Of a stretch of DNA of 64,000 bases, positions 31,661 to 40,124 are shown one piece after another. The notes below the pieces were generated by a model. The model had not been told where the DNA came from and ran no database searches. It saw only the letters and a list, made by a program, of their open reading frames with translations. A program made the translations under genes and the position numbers. The DNA is taken from the NCBI GenBank assembly GCA_033675265.1, contig JAUJYZ010000584.1:240001-304000 (forward strand), given 5' to 3'. The first letter of the stretch is position 1; every line of letters begins with the position of its first letter. Source of the DNA: Actinostola sp. cb2023. Taxonomy: Eukaryota; Cnidaria; Anthozoa; Actiniaria; Actinostolidae.

Positions 31661-31944
31661 AGGCTTGTGAGACAGATGGTCTCCTAGCTCTCAAAGTATT
31701 GTTCTGGTTCACTTCAGGGTGGCTGGTGTGCTTGGGGTTGGTTTGGAATGGAGGTTCCATGGTAACCACTTCCATATATAGTCCATCCTCTCTCAAGCAC
31801 AGGAGAGCATTACCTTGGGGTGGACTGTGGCATGGTTGCCATGGTGACCTCCGTGAGGGACTCGGACTAGCGAGGTCAGTCCCACTCTGTGGCACCCAAC
31901 CCCAACCTCATCTATTGGTGATGATTTTAAATGAGGCTAAATGA

Positions 31945-32360
31945 AATTTAGGCAAGGTTAAACTCGAGACAATGTGGCCAGCGGTTTTGCTGGGTACCCG
32001 AAGCGTGGGGGATCCCTATACCTGGGCAGGGGCTACAATACCTGTGTCATCTGCTGTTCGCCCCCTTTTGCTGTCAGTTGTGGTGCAACAGGCGCTTGAG
32101 CGAATCGAGAATCTCATTGCTAAGCTGATCATTGCGGATCAATTTTCCCACCCTACCCTCCCATCTTATGGTAAGTCTAAACAGGTAAGTCATGATATAT
32201 ATTTGGTTTACTTCACTGACTAACAAGAAGTCAGTGTGACGGGTGCAAGGGGGTGGACTGTGGCATGGTTGCCATGGTGACCTCCGTGAGGGACTCGGAC
32301 TAGCGAGGTCAGTCCCACTCTGTGGCACCCAACCCCAACCTCATCTATTGGTGATGAGTT
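31945..32360. mobile_element. Same unclassified element, short deleted copy
   Basis: Carries the same first block (to about 32145) and the same last block (32250-32360) with only about 100 nt between, so it looks like an internal-deletion derivative placed in tandem with the long copy. Confidence 0.6.
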
Positions 32361-32688
32361 TAACGTATTTTAACATCTCATAGTAAACAAAACATTAAGA
32401 ATGTACCTAAAAATAAGGATTATTGTATATAGCAGGAGCCCTGGCTCCTGATATAGACAATGTACTATGGACCACCATAATGTACCATATATGACGTCCT
32501 TACCCTCCAATGGCGATGCCACTTTTAAAAGAAATAAAGACATTTAACTTGAATGTGCTTTCGATTAGAAAAATCCAATTTTAAAATGGCCAAAAAAATG
32601 AATAAAAGTGACATAAAATTAATTATATTGTCTTAACATACACAATGATGTTCGCAAAATGCTAAGTAAACAATGAACCGGCTCCCAC

Positions 32689-32689
<1 letters not shown>

Positions 32690-32732
<43 letters not shown>

Positions 32733-32742
32733 TAATAATAAT
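32690..32742. repeat. (AAT)n microsatellite
   Basis: About 17 AAT triplets directly left of a foldback element. Confidence 0.95.
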
Positions 32743-33304
32743 GGACGAAAATCGGATAATAAAATAATTTAAATTAAAGTGAAACTTCACGGATGAAATT
32801 TAAGCTCATCACTGAATAGAGCCATACAATTACTGGTTAATGTGTTTTCTCAAAATTCCTATGGGAAGTATTACATTTTTATGAATCTTTAGAAGTGTCA
32901 GTGAGGTCATCTACTCAACCCTAACAATCAACACAGCTTCGCTCCATACATTTCTTTGTGTTTAGTTTATTGAATTATTTTATTTCTATGAAGATAAAAG
33001 TTTGGGTGAAGTAGTTTTCTTACATTATTTGTGCTTAGGATTGATTGTCTGACCAGTTGTCTTCAATGCAGAGCTGTTATCTGAACAAAACATTGAGATA
33101 TTTTGACTCACAAAATACAAAGAAATGTATGGAGCTGAATGTTGGGTTGAGTAGATGACGTCACTGACACCTCTAAAGATTCATAAAAATATAGTACTTC
33201 CCTCTGGAATATCGAAAAAAAGATTTTAACTAGTTATTATTAGACCCTTGAAGAAATTATTCAATGAAGTTTCAGCTAAATTAAATTTCGATCGATTTTC
33301 GTCC
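32743..33304. mobile_element. Foldback element, about 560 bp
   Basis: GGACGAAAATCG at 32743 faces CGATTTTCGTCC ending 33304. Inner matches include CACTGACA against TGTCAGTG and CATACATTTCTTTGT against ACAAAGAAATGTATG. Confidence 0.8.
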
Positions 33305-33540
33305 AAGTAGCACTTTAATATTTATATTGCACGTGTTACATAGGAAGATGCTCACACACGCATTACAAGATATCATACTAATAGTAGGGATGAAATGAGC
33401 CCCTTTTTGGGCGAGGTTTTAATTAATTAAGAGGGAGGAACATGGGGAGGTTTTTTGATATATTCGTAACGTACTAAATATAAAGAATTAATGACTACAT
33501 AATATATATGTGCTAAAGACCCTAAATGTATACATACACT

Positions 33541-33829
33541 AAATTGAAGAATCGTTGTCGGGTTCAAAATCATAGAACATAGAAGCTGAGACCGCAAGGG
33601 ATACCTGGGAAAGCGGTAAATGAGTCAAATAACGTCGCTTATTCGTAATTTATTTCCCGAATATCTGTAGAATTTTGCATAGAGAGATCATTTCTTTCAA
33701 TAACTGAACACCAAAAATTTCCTCTGACTACATAAAACTTAGCTGATTTACCGCTTACCCATACATCGGGTTTGCGGTCTCAGCTTCTATGTTCTATGAA
33801 TTTGAACCCGACAACGATTCTTCAATTTG
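33541..33829. mobile_element. Foldback element, about 290 bp
   Basis: AAATTGAAGAATCGTTGTCG and its complement at 33809-33828; inner TAGAAGCTGAGACCGCAA repeated inverted. The same AGAAGCTGAGACCGCAA occurs in the 35105-35531 element, so they are related. Confidence 0.85.
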
Positions 33830-34017
33830 GTGCATGTGAGGGTGATATTGATACTACTATACTTCTAACGAGCTACTAAGATGTATATTAGATGGTTTGT
33901 TTTGTTTTCTTGTCTTTGTAAAATTTTGTAGGTCCGTATGGGAAGTTATGGACCGTAAAGTGACCAATCAGAATTCACCGATTTTATTTTCCATCTGAAA
34001 AATGATGATATACTCAC

Positions 34018-34098
34018 ATGTAGTACGCTTTTACTTTGACAAATGCTCGGGATTCAAGTGTCGTCAGAGGGTTGGCATTTCCTCCGTTGGTAAAGAGT
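34018..34098 (-). CDS. Exon 18: leucine-rich repeat (27 residues)
   Basis: An 81-nt exon (LFTNGGNANPL, then FVKVKAYYM), ATTTTCAG acceptor and GTGAGTAT donor. It is followed by a 6.7 kb intron holding the 28-32 kb repeat elements. Confidence 0.8.
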
Positions 34099-34134
34099 CT
34101 GAAAATAAAGATCATCATTAGATCTAGAACCTCC

Positions 34135-34423
34135 AGGGGACTGTTTCTCGAAAGCCCCAAAAGCTTATCGGGCCCGAAAAGGGTTTCTTTATAATTCTAT
34201 ATCTATTTTAAAGAACACGAGACTTTTTAGTTTTTTAGACATGTTTCTATATCTTCAAAACAAAGTAGTTTACAGACATGAACATTTGCATGAAGGGAAA
34301 GTTTGTTCTGATATTAAAAACATGTCAAAAGAACAGCTTTGTACAGTACAGTAAGTGTCTCAGATTTCTGGGATGTCTGTTTGGGCCCGAAAAGCTTACG
34401 GGGCTTTCGAGAAACGGGCCCCT
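34135..34423. mobile_element. Inverted-repeat element (AGGGG...CCCCT), 289 bp
   Basis: Left TTTCTCGAAAGCCCCAAAAG with CTTATCGGGCCCGAAAAG faces CGGGGCTTTCGAGAAACGGG. Confidence 0.8.
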
Positions 34424-34439
34424 GGTTCCCTGTATAGCG

Positions 34440-34525
34440 CTATATGTTGGATAAATATTTATCCAGTGAATAAATGTATTGGATAACAGCATCAACTTAT
34501 CCATGGATAAGGATTAATCCAACGA
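34440..34525. repeat. Short inverted repeats around TTATCCA
   Basis: GGATAAATATTTATCCA and ATCCATGGAT-type palindromes follow the 34135-34423 element. Confidence 0.5.
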
Positions 34526-34786
34526 CCGGCGCTACAATCCACTCTTTGAACAAACGGGACAAGACTATCAATAACTTATTGTTATCGAAACCTCCCCACA
34601 ACGGCCACGCCTACACAACGACAATCGTTTATTGTCCCGGAACCTTTCCAAGATTGACACAAACCTGTGTCCCGAGGTGGTCGTACGTTGTGGAGAGGTT
34701 CGACTGTGTATGACAAGTGCAACATATATCGAAAGTGGACTATTACAATCTAGACAGCCAATTCCATTGACGTAGAAGCGGCGGAC

Positions 34787-34955
34787 TAGAGTCGTTTTCA
34801 TATGAGTGGGAAGTAGTTAGGGTTCGTGCCGTGCGGTGACCGTGCCTTGTCTAAGCATTCTGATTGGTTGAGCAATGGTTTTGCGCGCTGTGATTGGTTG
34901 ATTAGATGTCTTTGATTCCGTTACCGTATGTTTCAGTCCCACTCATACGACTCTA
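34787..34955. mobile_element. MITE (TAGAGTCG ends) beside the exon 17 donor
   Basis: TAGAGTCGTTTTCATATGAG with TGGG faces CCCACTCATACGACTCTA. The interior TGATTGGTTGAGCAATG and TTTTGCGCGCTGTGATTGG is nearly identical to 47071-47268. It ends 8 nt from the donor. Confidence 0.88.
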
Positions 34956-34963
34956 TTACTTAC

Positions 34964-35038
34964 AGTGAACAGTATTGACCGCCAGCGTTATAAAAGGCAC
35001 CAGTTTCGATCTTTGAAATGTGGTTTTGGCGAAAATTC
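34964..35038 (-). CDS. Exon 17: leucine-rich repeat (25 residues)
   Basis: A 75-nt exon (NFRQNHISKI, then FYNAGGQYCSL) with CCTCAG acceptor and GTAAGTAAT donor. A MITE of the same family as the one beside exon 12 begins 8 nt into the intron. Confidence 0.85.
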
Positions 35039-35104
35039 CTGAGGAAAAAAAAGGAGAGAAGCTTTAGAGCTGCAAGGCATATGTACAACTGAGGCAACCC
35101 GTGT

Positions 35105-35531
35105 AAGGCCCTGTTTGCATGAGAGAGAGATCGAGATAACCCTAGCAGTAGGGACAATTCTATTGTTTTATCATCCACAGGGAATATAGCTAATTGCATA
35201 ATCGTTGTCAGGTTGAAAATCATAAATCATAGAAGCTGAGACCGCAATGATGGATGGGAAATCAGTTCATGAGCCACATTACATACAGATAAATTCAATG
35301 TTCTCGTAGTTTTGAAGGAATATGAGCTATTTAACTAACATCCTACAAGTCTGGATAAAAAGGTCGATGATATTTCACGATGTTATTTGAGAGTTTTAAT
35401 TTCCCAGAATTCCTTGTGGTCATAGCTTTCATGATTTTCAACCCGACAACGATTATACAATTAGCTATATGCAAACAATAGAGTTGACGCTATAGTGCTA
35501 GGGTTATCTCTCTCTCATGTAAACGGGGCTT
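35105..35531. mobile_element. Foldback element, about 427 bp
   Basis: AAGGCCCTGTTTGCATGAGA with GAGAGATC faces TCTCTCTCATGTAAACGGGG with CTTAA. Further inside, TAATCGTTGTCAGGTTGAAA faces its complement at 35437-35457. Confidence 0.82.
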
Positions 35532-35959
35532 AAAGTGCCTATGAAACGAAAAAACAGACCCCGTTTTTATTTGCTACTACGAAAGTTTACTATTTGCTTG
35601 TTTACATGGCGTTAATAAAAAGTGAATTGAGCTAAGGGGAACATTTTTTATTTCACTCACGAAGTTGGGCATTTTGGGTTTCAAAGTGCGACAATTCCCG
35701 CTCGGTCAAACTATAGAAATGTGACGTCATAAGTTGTGTAAACAAAGGCATACACAACTTATGACATCACCGAGCCATTGTCAAGGGCCCAGTCTCTTGT
35801 CGCACATTTTGGTTGAAAATGATAATTTTCGAACCGCGAAAAGAAAATGTTCGCACACTCAATGTCGATGTTTAAATACAGCAAATGTTCAGAGAAAGAC
35901 CAAACAACAATAATGTACAATAAAACAAGGATCGACATTTTCGTTTCATAGGCACTTTA
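35530..35959. mobile_element. MITE with TTAAAGTGCCTATGAAACG ends, 430 bp
   Basis: Perfect inverted ends TTAAAGTGCCTATGAAACGA (35530) and TCGTTTCATAGGCACTTTAA (to 35959). It abuts the previous element; they share the TTAA. A further central palindrome AACTTATGACATCA/TGACGTCATAAGTT is present. A diverged end (TTTAAAGTGCATATGAAGCG) is at 6943. Confidence 0.9.
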
Positions 35960-36096
35960 AGATCAGCTCAGTTGGTGATTGACCACAACTTATGCGCTCA
36001 GGTCAGACTACCCGTAAGCGTCTTATAGCGATGTTCAATGTGATGTAGGCCATTTTTTATTAATGTGTCAACCAGAGATCGATTGGCTGATGAAAG

Positions 36097-36203
36097 CGCT
36101 TGACGTCAAACTTATTCTTTTGAATTCTATTCAAAATATACAAAGACTGAAAACAATGAAGGAAAATGAATGGAATTCAAAAGAATAAATTTGACGTCAA
36201 GCG
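36097..36203. repeat. 107-bp palindrome
   Basis: CGCTTGACGTCAAACTTATT with CTTTTGAATTC faces GAATTCAAAAGAATAAATTT with GACGTCAAGCG. Confidence 0.9.
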
Positions 36204-36480
36204 TGGAAAATCATGCATTGTGGAATTTATTAAAAGGGTCTATACTGAACTATTTTAAATGAACCAATTACAATCAATCAATCAGCTTTTCTTAGGCAAC
36301 TCATGACTCATTCCTAATTTTGCCAGTATTTCATAGTTTTTATTATTATCATGTTATGTCGATGTTTTAAAAAAAGTGTTGTTTTTATAATTTTTACAAA
36401 TTTTCTATTTTCTTTTCAAAATGATGAACTCGGTTTTGAAAGCTTCAATATAGTGTTATTGTTAATTGAGAGATTTTAAA

Positions 36481-36715
36481 AGCATCACGTTTACGGCGAA
36501 CGCCAAACGTCAGATTGACTTTTAAGTTTGGTTTTAAAAGCGTCAAATAAACGGGGAAAATATCCAAATGAATACTTTTTTTTTTTTTTTTTTTTTTAAG
36601 AACGAGAAAATGACCTCGTTTACGTATAAACACGAAAGGATAGAGAGCAAACTCACTCAGCAAAACCGTGATGTGTACAGTTTTGACGTTTGGCGTTCGC
36701 CGTAAACGTGATGCT
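36481..36715. mobile_element. Inverted-repeat element, 235 bp
   Basis: AGCATCACGTTTACGGCGAA with CGCCAAACGTC is mirrored exactly at 36684-36715. The interior holds a poly-T run. Confidence 0.9.
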
Positions 36716-36763
36716 AGAATTATATGTGGAACGCGTTCGATTCAACCAAATTCTGTGGATAAA

Positions 36764-36858
36764 GGAAGAAGAAGAAGAAGAAGAAGAAGAAGAAGAAGAA
36801 GAAGAAGAAGAAGAAGAAGAAGAAGAAGAAGAAGAAGAAGAAGAAGAAGAAGAAGAAG
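36764..36858. repeat. (GAA)n microsatellite
   Basis: About 31 GAA triplets. Opens poly-Glu, poly-Arg, poly-Ser and poly-Leu frames that are spurious. Confidence 0.98.
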
Positions 36859-36959
36859 CCATGTTTTGCAGCCTACGTCAAATTGGAGGCAAACATAATA
36901 GCTCCTCGTGATTGTAAGCTGCTCGGCTGTCCTCCATGGGTTGTATAAAAGCACATTGA

Positions 36960-37063
36960 GAGGCCCAGTTCAGACGTCGTGCTAATCATGAGCCGTTCTC
37001 ATTTCAAACAACAGATAATGAGGCGGCTTCTTTTGAAGTAATTAAGAACGGCTCTTGGAAAGT
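36960..37063. mobile_element. Dispersed element, copy of 62599-62703
   Basis: Reads GCCCAGTTCAGACGTCGTGC then CTAATCATGAGCCGTTCTCA; the same sequence is present in reverse complement at 62599-62703, with an internal ACGGCTC/GAGCCGT inverted pair. Confidence 0.85.
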
Positions 37064-37185
37064 TAGTGGCCAAGGGGGGCGCTTAAACGAGCGCGCTTAA
37101 TCGAGAGGGGACACTTAATCGAGGAAATGCGGTATGTTAAATGCGCTATAGAAGAACATCCATTATTATTAGTATTATTACTTAC

Positions 37186-37257
37186 CAAGATCCAGAACAA
37201 GTCGTGTTAACAAATGTATTTGTAGGTATGGATGTCAATCGGTTATTCTCGAGTTGT
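37186..37257 (-). CDS. Exon 16: leucine-rich repeat
   Basis: A 72-nt exon (QLENNRLTSI, then FVNTTCSGSW) with TATTTTAG acceptor and GTAAGTAA donor. The usual leucines near the end are replaced by TCSGSW, with an unpaired cysteine inside the repeat. Confidence 0.85.
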
Positions 37258-37369
37258 CTAAAATAAGTTAATGTCATATCAGTCTCCACTATACCACATT
37301 CAATTCGTAAGGATTGAATATCTGGATTCTGGATCCGGAGTGGACTCGGGATCGGATCGATCGTAGTCA

Positions 37370-37447
37370 AAACCAGGCATAAGAGCGACAGAAGTTGCTC
37401 TTATGCCTACTAGTCTTGAAAACTTACTAGTTTTCAAGACTAGTAAG
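37370..37447. repeat. Two adjacent hairpins
   Basis: AGGCATAAGAGC/GCTCTTATGCCT followed by ACTAGTCTTGAAAACT/AGTTTTCAAGACTAGT. Confidence 0.9.
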
Positions 37448-37463
37448 AGGTGGAGATACTTAC

Positions 37464-37535
37464 AGACTATCGATTCGTTTGTTTGAGAAATCTCCACCAA
37501 CGGGAAGCGACGTAAGTTGGTTATTGTACAACAGA
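37464..37535 (-). CDS. Exon 15: leucine-rich repeat
   Basis: A 72-nt exon (LLYNNQLTSL, then FSNKRIDSL) with TTTTCAG acceptor and GTAAGTATC donor. Confidence 0.9.
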
Positions 37536-37593
37536 CTGAAAAACAACATTGGTTTGTTATGGTTGCCATTAATATTACTATTGGTGTTGCCAT

Positions 37594-37726
37594 TGTTGTT
37601 ACTGCTGCTGCTGTTGTTGACACTGCTATTGTTTTTGTTTTGTTGCTGCTGCTGCTGCTGCTGCTGCTGTTGTTGTTGTTGTTGTTGCTGTCGCTGTTGT
37701 TGTTGTTGCTGCTGCTGTTGTTGTTC
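37594..37726. repeat. (GCT/GTT)n microsatellite
   Basis: Leucine/cysteine frames on plus are products of this tract. Confidence 0.96.
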
Positions 37727-37773
37727 TAGTTGATGTTATATTGTGGCCATAAGTTGTTTTTGTTATTAGTAGC

Positions 37774-37924
37774 ATGTGAACAGGCTCAAAGGGAAAGGGG
37801 AGGGGGAAAGGAATGCTTACAGGCTCTCCTTCCCCTCTCCTCCTTCCCAGTCCCCCTCCCCATCCTTTCTCCCTCCCCAGTCCCCCCCCCTTCCCCCTAC
37901 CCTTTCCCTTTGAGCCTGTTCACA
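37774..37924. mobile_element. Inverted-repeat element, 151 bp
   Basis: GTGAACAGGCTCAAAGGGAA with AGGGG faces CCCTTTCCCTTTGAGCCTGT with TCAC; the interior is C/T-rich. It ends about 27 nt from the exon 14 donor. Confidence 0.88.
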
Positions 37925-37952
37925 GGCTAGTTATTATGTGCCGCATACTCAC

Positions 37953-38024
37953 ATCTCAGCATAGTAACTACTAGCTGTAAATGATCCGTCTTGGATGTAC
38001 GATAAGTCGTTATCATAAAGAAGT
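37953..38024 (-). CDS. Exon 14: leucine-rich repeat
   Basis: A 72-nt exon (LLYDNDLSYI, then SFTASSYYAEM) with ATTTCAG acceptor and GTGAGTATG donor. Confidence 0.85.
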
Positions 38025-38264
38025 CTGAAATAGCAAAACTAAACTATCAATATTCAATTAGATAAGACTAAGCTTTTACCAAAAAAATATCATTCCAAAA
38101 AAGGAAACGTACAAAAAGAGGTTTATTAAGAATACAGGTATTATATTATATGCGACTCATTTTTACAACTCACTTCTCAAACTCATTAACAATTCATGAG
38201 GACAAAACAAAGGAATTCACTACCGTGAAGGAAGTTTCGAAATGTGGTCGTAATTAGTATATAT

Positions 38265-38370
38265 ACATTTTGTTTTCTTTTATTTTCTTTTTTTTCTTTT
38301 TTTTTTCTTTTTTTTTTTTTTTTTTTTTTTTTTTCCCTTTTTTTTTTACTTTTTTTTTTTTTTTTTAAGC
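38265..38370. repeat. Poly-T low-complexity tract
   Basis: Runs of T with occasional C or A; A-rich on the transcribed strand. Confidence 0.95.
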
Positions 38371-38394
38371 ATACAATAGTTGGTTAACTTTAAC

Positions 38395-38660
38395 GTTGAA
38401 TTTCTCCAAGAATTATTAATGGTTTGAGAAGCTGGATCAAACATGAGAAAGAATGTTTCATCCGATATCCAAACACCAAGAAGTAATATTTCAAATCCGA
38501 GTGAGTGTTTTAGACGTGATTTCTAGATCCAAGTGTCATGAACAATGGCGAGGCGTAGCCGAGCCATTGTTTATGGCACGCGGATCTAGAAATCACGTCT
38601 AAAACACTCACGAGGTTTTGAAATGGCTTCTCATACTATTCTAAATATTCATGTGCCAGA
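38395..38660. mobile_element. Hairpin element with a 98-bp-satellite fragment
   Basis: 38437-38490 matches about half a 98-bp unit (ATGTTTCATCCGATATCCAA with ACACCAAGAAGT). It is followed by a hairpin whose arms are GAGTGTTTTAGACGTGATTT with CTAGATCC and their complement, with loop ATGGCGAGGCGTAGCCGAGC. This may be the ancestral form of the satellite. Confidence 0.7.
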
Positions 38661-38819
38661 GAATTATATGAAGAGAAATAATTAAATATAAGACAATACA
38701 CAAAGTTCCGAATTGTCTAGGCGAGAATTCCACACAGTGGATCGGATTTTTTAAATATTTTCCGGCAATGAATTCAGTATTCAATTCGGCTCTCACATGG
38801 TTCAGTGCGAGCGGTAAGC

Positions 38820-39206
38820 ATGGCCGAAGCGCTAGGTTCTAAGCAAAAGAAACGGAGGTTTAAAGAACCTCAAACATTGGAAGAAACAAAAATGGTAGTC
38901 GGCCAGTCAATTCCTAAAACTACACAATACAAGACTCGATGGGGTGTACGTATATTTGAGAATTGGTGGCGTCAAAGGAATAATAAGCTCCCAGAATGCG
39001 AAGTTAACCCTTTAGGATTAAACGTATCCTTCGGTTCAAACACTGGATACGCCTTTAACTTCAATGACGAAAGCCAGCTTAAATTTCTGGCTTATCAAAT
39101 TTATCCAAGAGTTAACCGACAAAGATGGAGCTGCATACGTGGAAAAGACGATGTATCAAATAATTTGTTGTTTGAAAAGATACTTAGAGACGAATGGAAG
39201 AGCTGA
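38820..39206 (+). CDS. Orphan ORF, possible recombinase-like N-terminal fragment
   Basis: A 128-codon plus-strand frame with ATG at 38820 (MAEALGSKQKKRRFKEP), in non-repetitive sequence inside the intron after exon 13. Basic N-terminus, then KTTQYKTRWGVRIFENWWRQ and RNNKLPEC. The R-W-G-V-x-x-F-x-x-W-x-x-x-R-N pattern resembles the N-terminal part of DUF3504/Crypton-derived proteins and the fragment at 385-711. The second half (FNFNDESQLKFLAYQIYPRV) is not recognised. No catalytic region follows before the stop. It could be an exon of a longer, decayed gene. Function unknown. Confidence 0.45.
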   Translation: MAEALGSKQKKRRFKEPQTLEETKMVVGQSIPKTTQYKTRWGVRIFENWWRQRNNKLPECEVNPLGLNVSFGSNTGYAFNFNDESQLKFLAYQIYPRVNRQRWSCIRGKDDVSNNLLFEKILRDEWKS

Positions 39207-39312
39207 CTTAAATCCACTGGATACCAAAGACGTTGTGTAAGTATTTACATGTAGTTTGCTTAATTGTTTCTTTTGCCAAGATTAAATTACATGTCGAATA
39301 TAATATTTACTA

Positions 39313-39797
39313 CTTCTCATACTCACATTAAATATTCATGAGACATTGACCAATGAGCGATGTTCTTCGAGGTCACATGTTCATACATTGAAACTGGGGA
39401 AGAACAGATTTTTAAATTATGCAAGTGGTGAGGGCGGCATTGAAGCATAAAAAAATCATTGGGGTACGAGTAATATAGAAGGTTTATAATTCATTTGCAT
39501 ATCGTATTTAGAACAAATTATCATATCGTATTTAGAACTAATTATCATATCGTATTTAGAACTGATGATAATTAGTTCTAAATACGATATGATAATTAGT
39601 TGTTATAAATACGATATGCAAATGAGTTCTAAACCTTCTATATTGTCTTACCCCACAATTTCCCTATGCTTCAATGCCCTCACCACTTGCATAATTTAAA
39701 AATATGTTCTTCCCCCAGTTTCAATGTATGAACATGTGACCTCGAAGAACATCGCTCATTGGTCAATGTCTCATGAATATTTAATGTAGTATGAGAA
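39313..39797. mobile_element. Foldback element, 485 bp
   Basis: Arms of about 200 bp: CTTCTCATACTCACATTAAA at left, TTTAATGTAGTATGAGAAG at right, with GACATTGACCAATGAGCGAT and GGTCACATGTTCATACATTG mirrored. The centre repeats ATATCGTATTTAGAAC in both orientations. Confidence 0.92.
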
Positions 39798-39830
39798 GTG
39801 GGTTGAAACAATGAGGCGCAGTGTTTGATA

Positions 39831-40115
39831 TACAGTCATTTGCAAAAATTCTGGCCGCCACGATATATCAATATATCAATATATCGGGTGCATTATGGGT
39901 AATTAAATAATACTATTTTGAGTTTCCTAACTTATAAAATGAAGCAAAATTTACAAACAACAAACGTATGACTAAAATAAACATTATACTAAATATTTAT
40001 CCCAACTTTGCTGACGTTAACCCGCTTTAAGAGGAATTTTCTATTATTTAGTAACCCACAATGCACCTGATATATTGATATATCGTAGCGGCCAGAATTT
40101 TTGCAAATGACTGTA
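39831..40115. mobile_element. Mariner-like MITE inserted in the 98-bp satellite
   Basis: Ends TACAGTCATTTGCAAAAATT with CTGGCCGC and its complement, TA on both sides. Removing it restores GTGTTTGATA then TGATAG, the satellite context GTGTTTGGATATATGATAG, consistent with TA duplication. Confidence 0.9.
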
Positions 40116-40124
40116 TGATAGAGT

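Larger units (their letters stand above)
28001..31940. mobile_element. Unclassified repeated element, long copy
   Basis: It starts with GAGGCTAAATTTAGGCAAGG and a conserved 190-bp block (ending GCTGATCATTGCGAATCAAT), and ends with a 105-bp block (GTGGACTGTGGCATGGTTGC to CCTCATCTATTGGTGATGA, the last part a hairpin). Both blocks recur in order at 31945-32360. The interior holds three 150-bp repeats (29274-29700), a 17-bp array and a CAG-rich array. Small plus-strand frames (28055-28474, 28475-28741) are not recognisable. I cannot assign a class. Confidence 0.55.

Noticed and set aside
30211..31662. Poly-Ala/Thr/Leu/Ser/Cys frames
   Set aside because: CAG/CAA/GTA triplet array; no conserved domain in any frame.
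36653..36911. Poly-Ser, poly-Arg, poly-Glu and poly-Leu frames
   Set aside because: A simple (GAA)n microsatellite.
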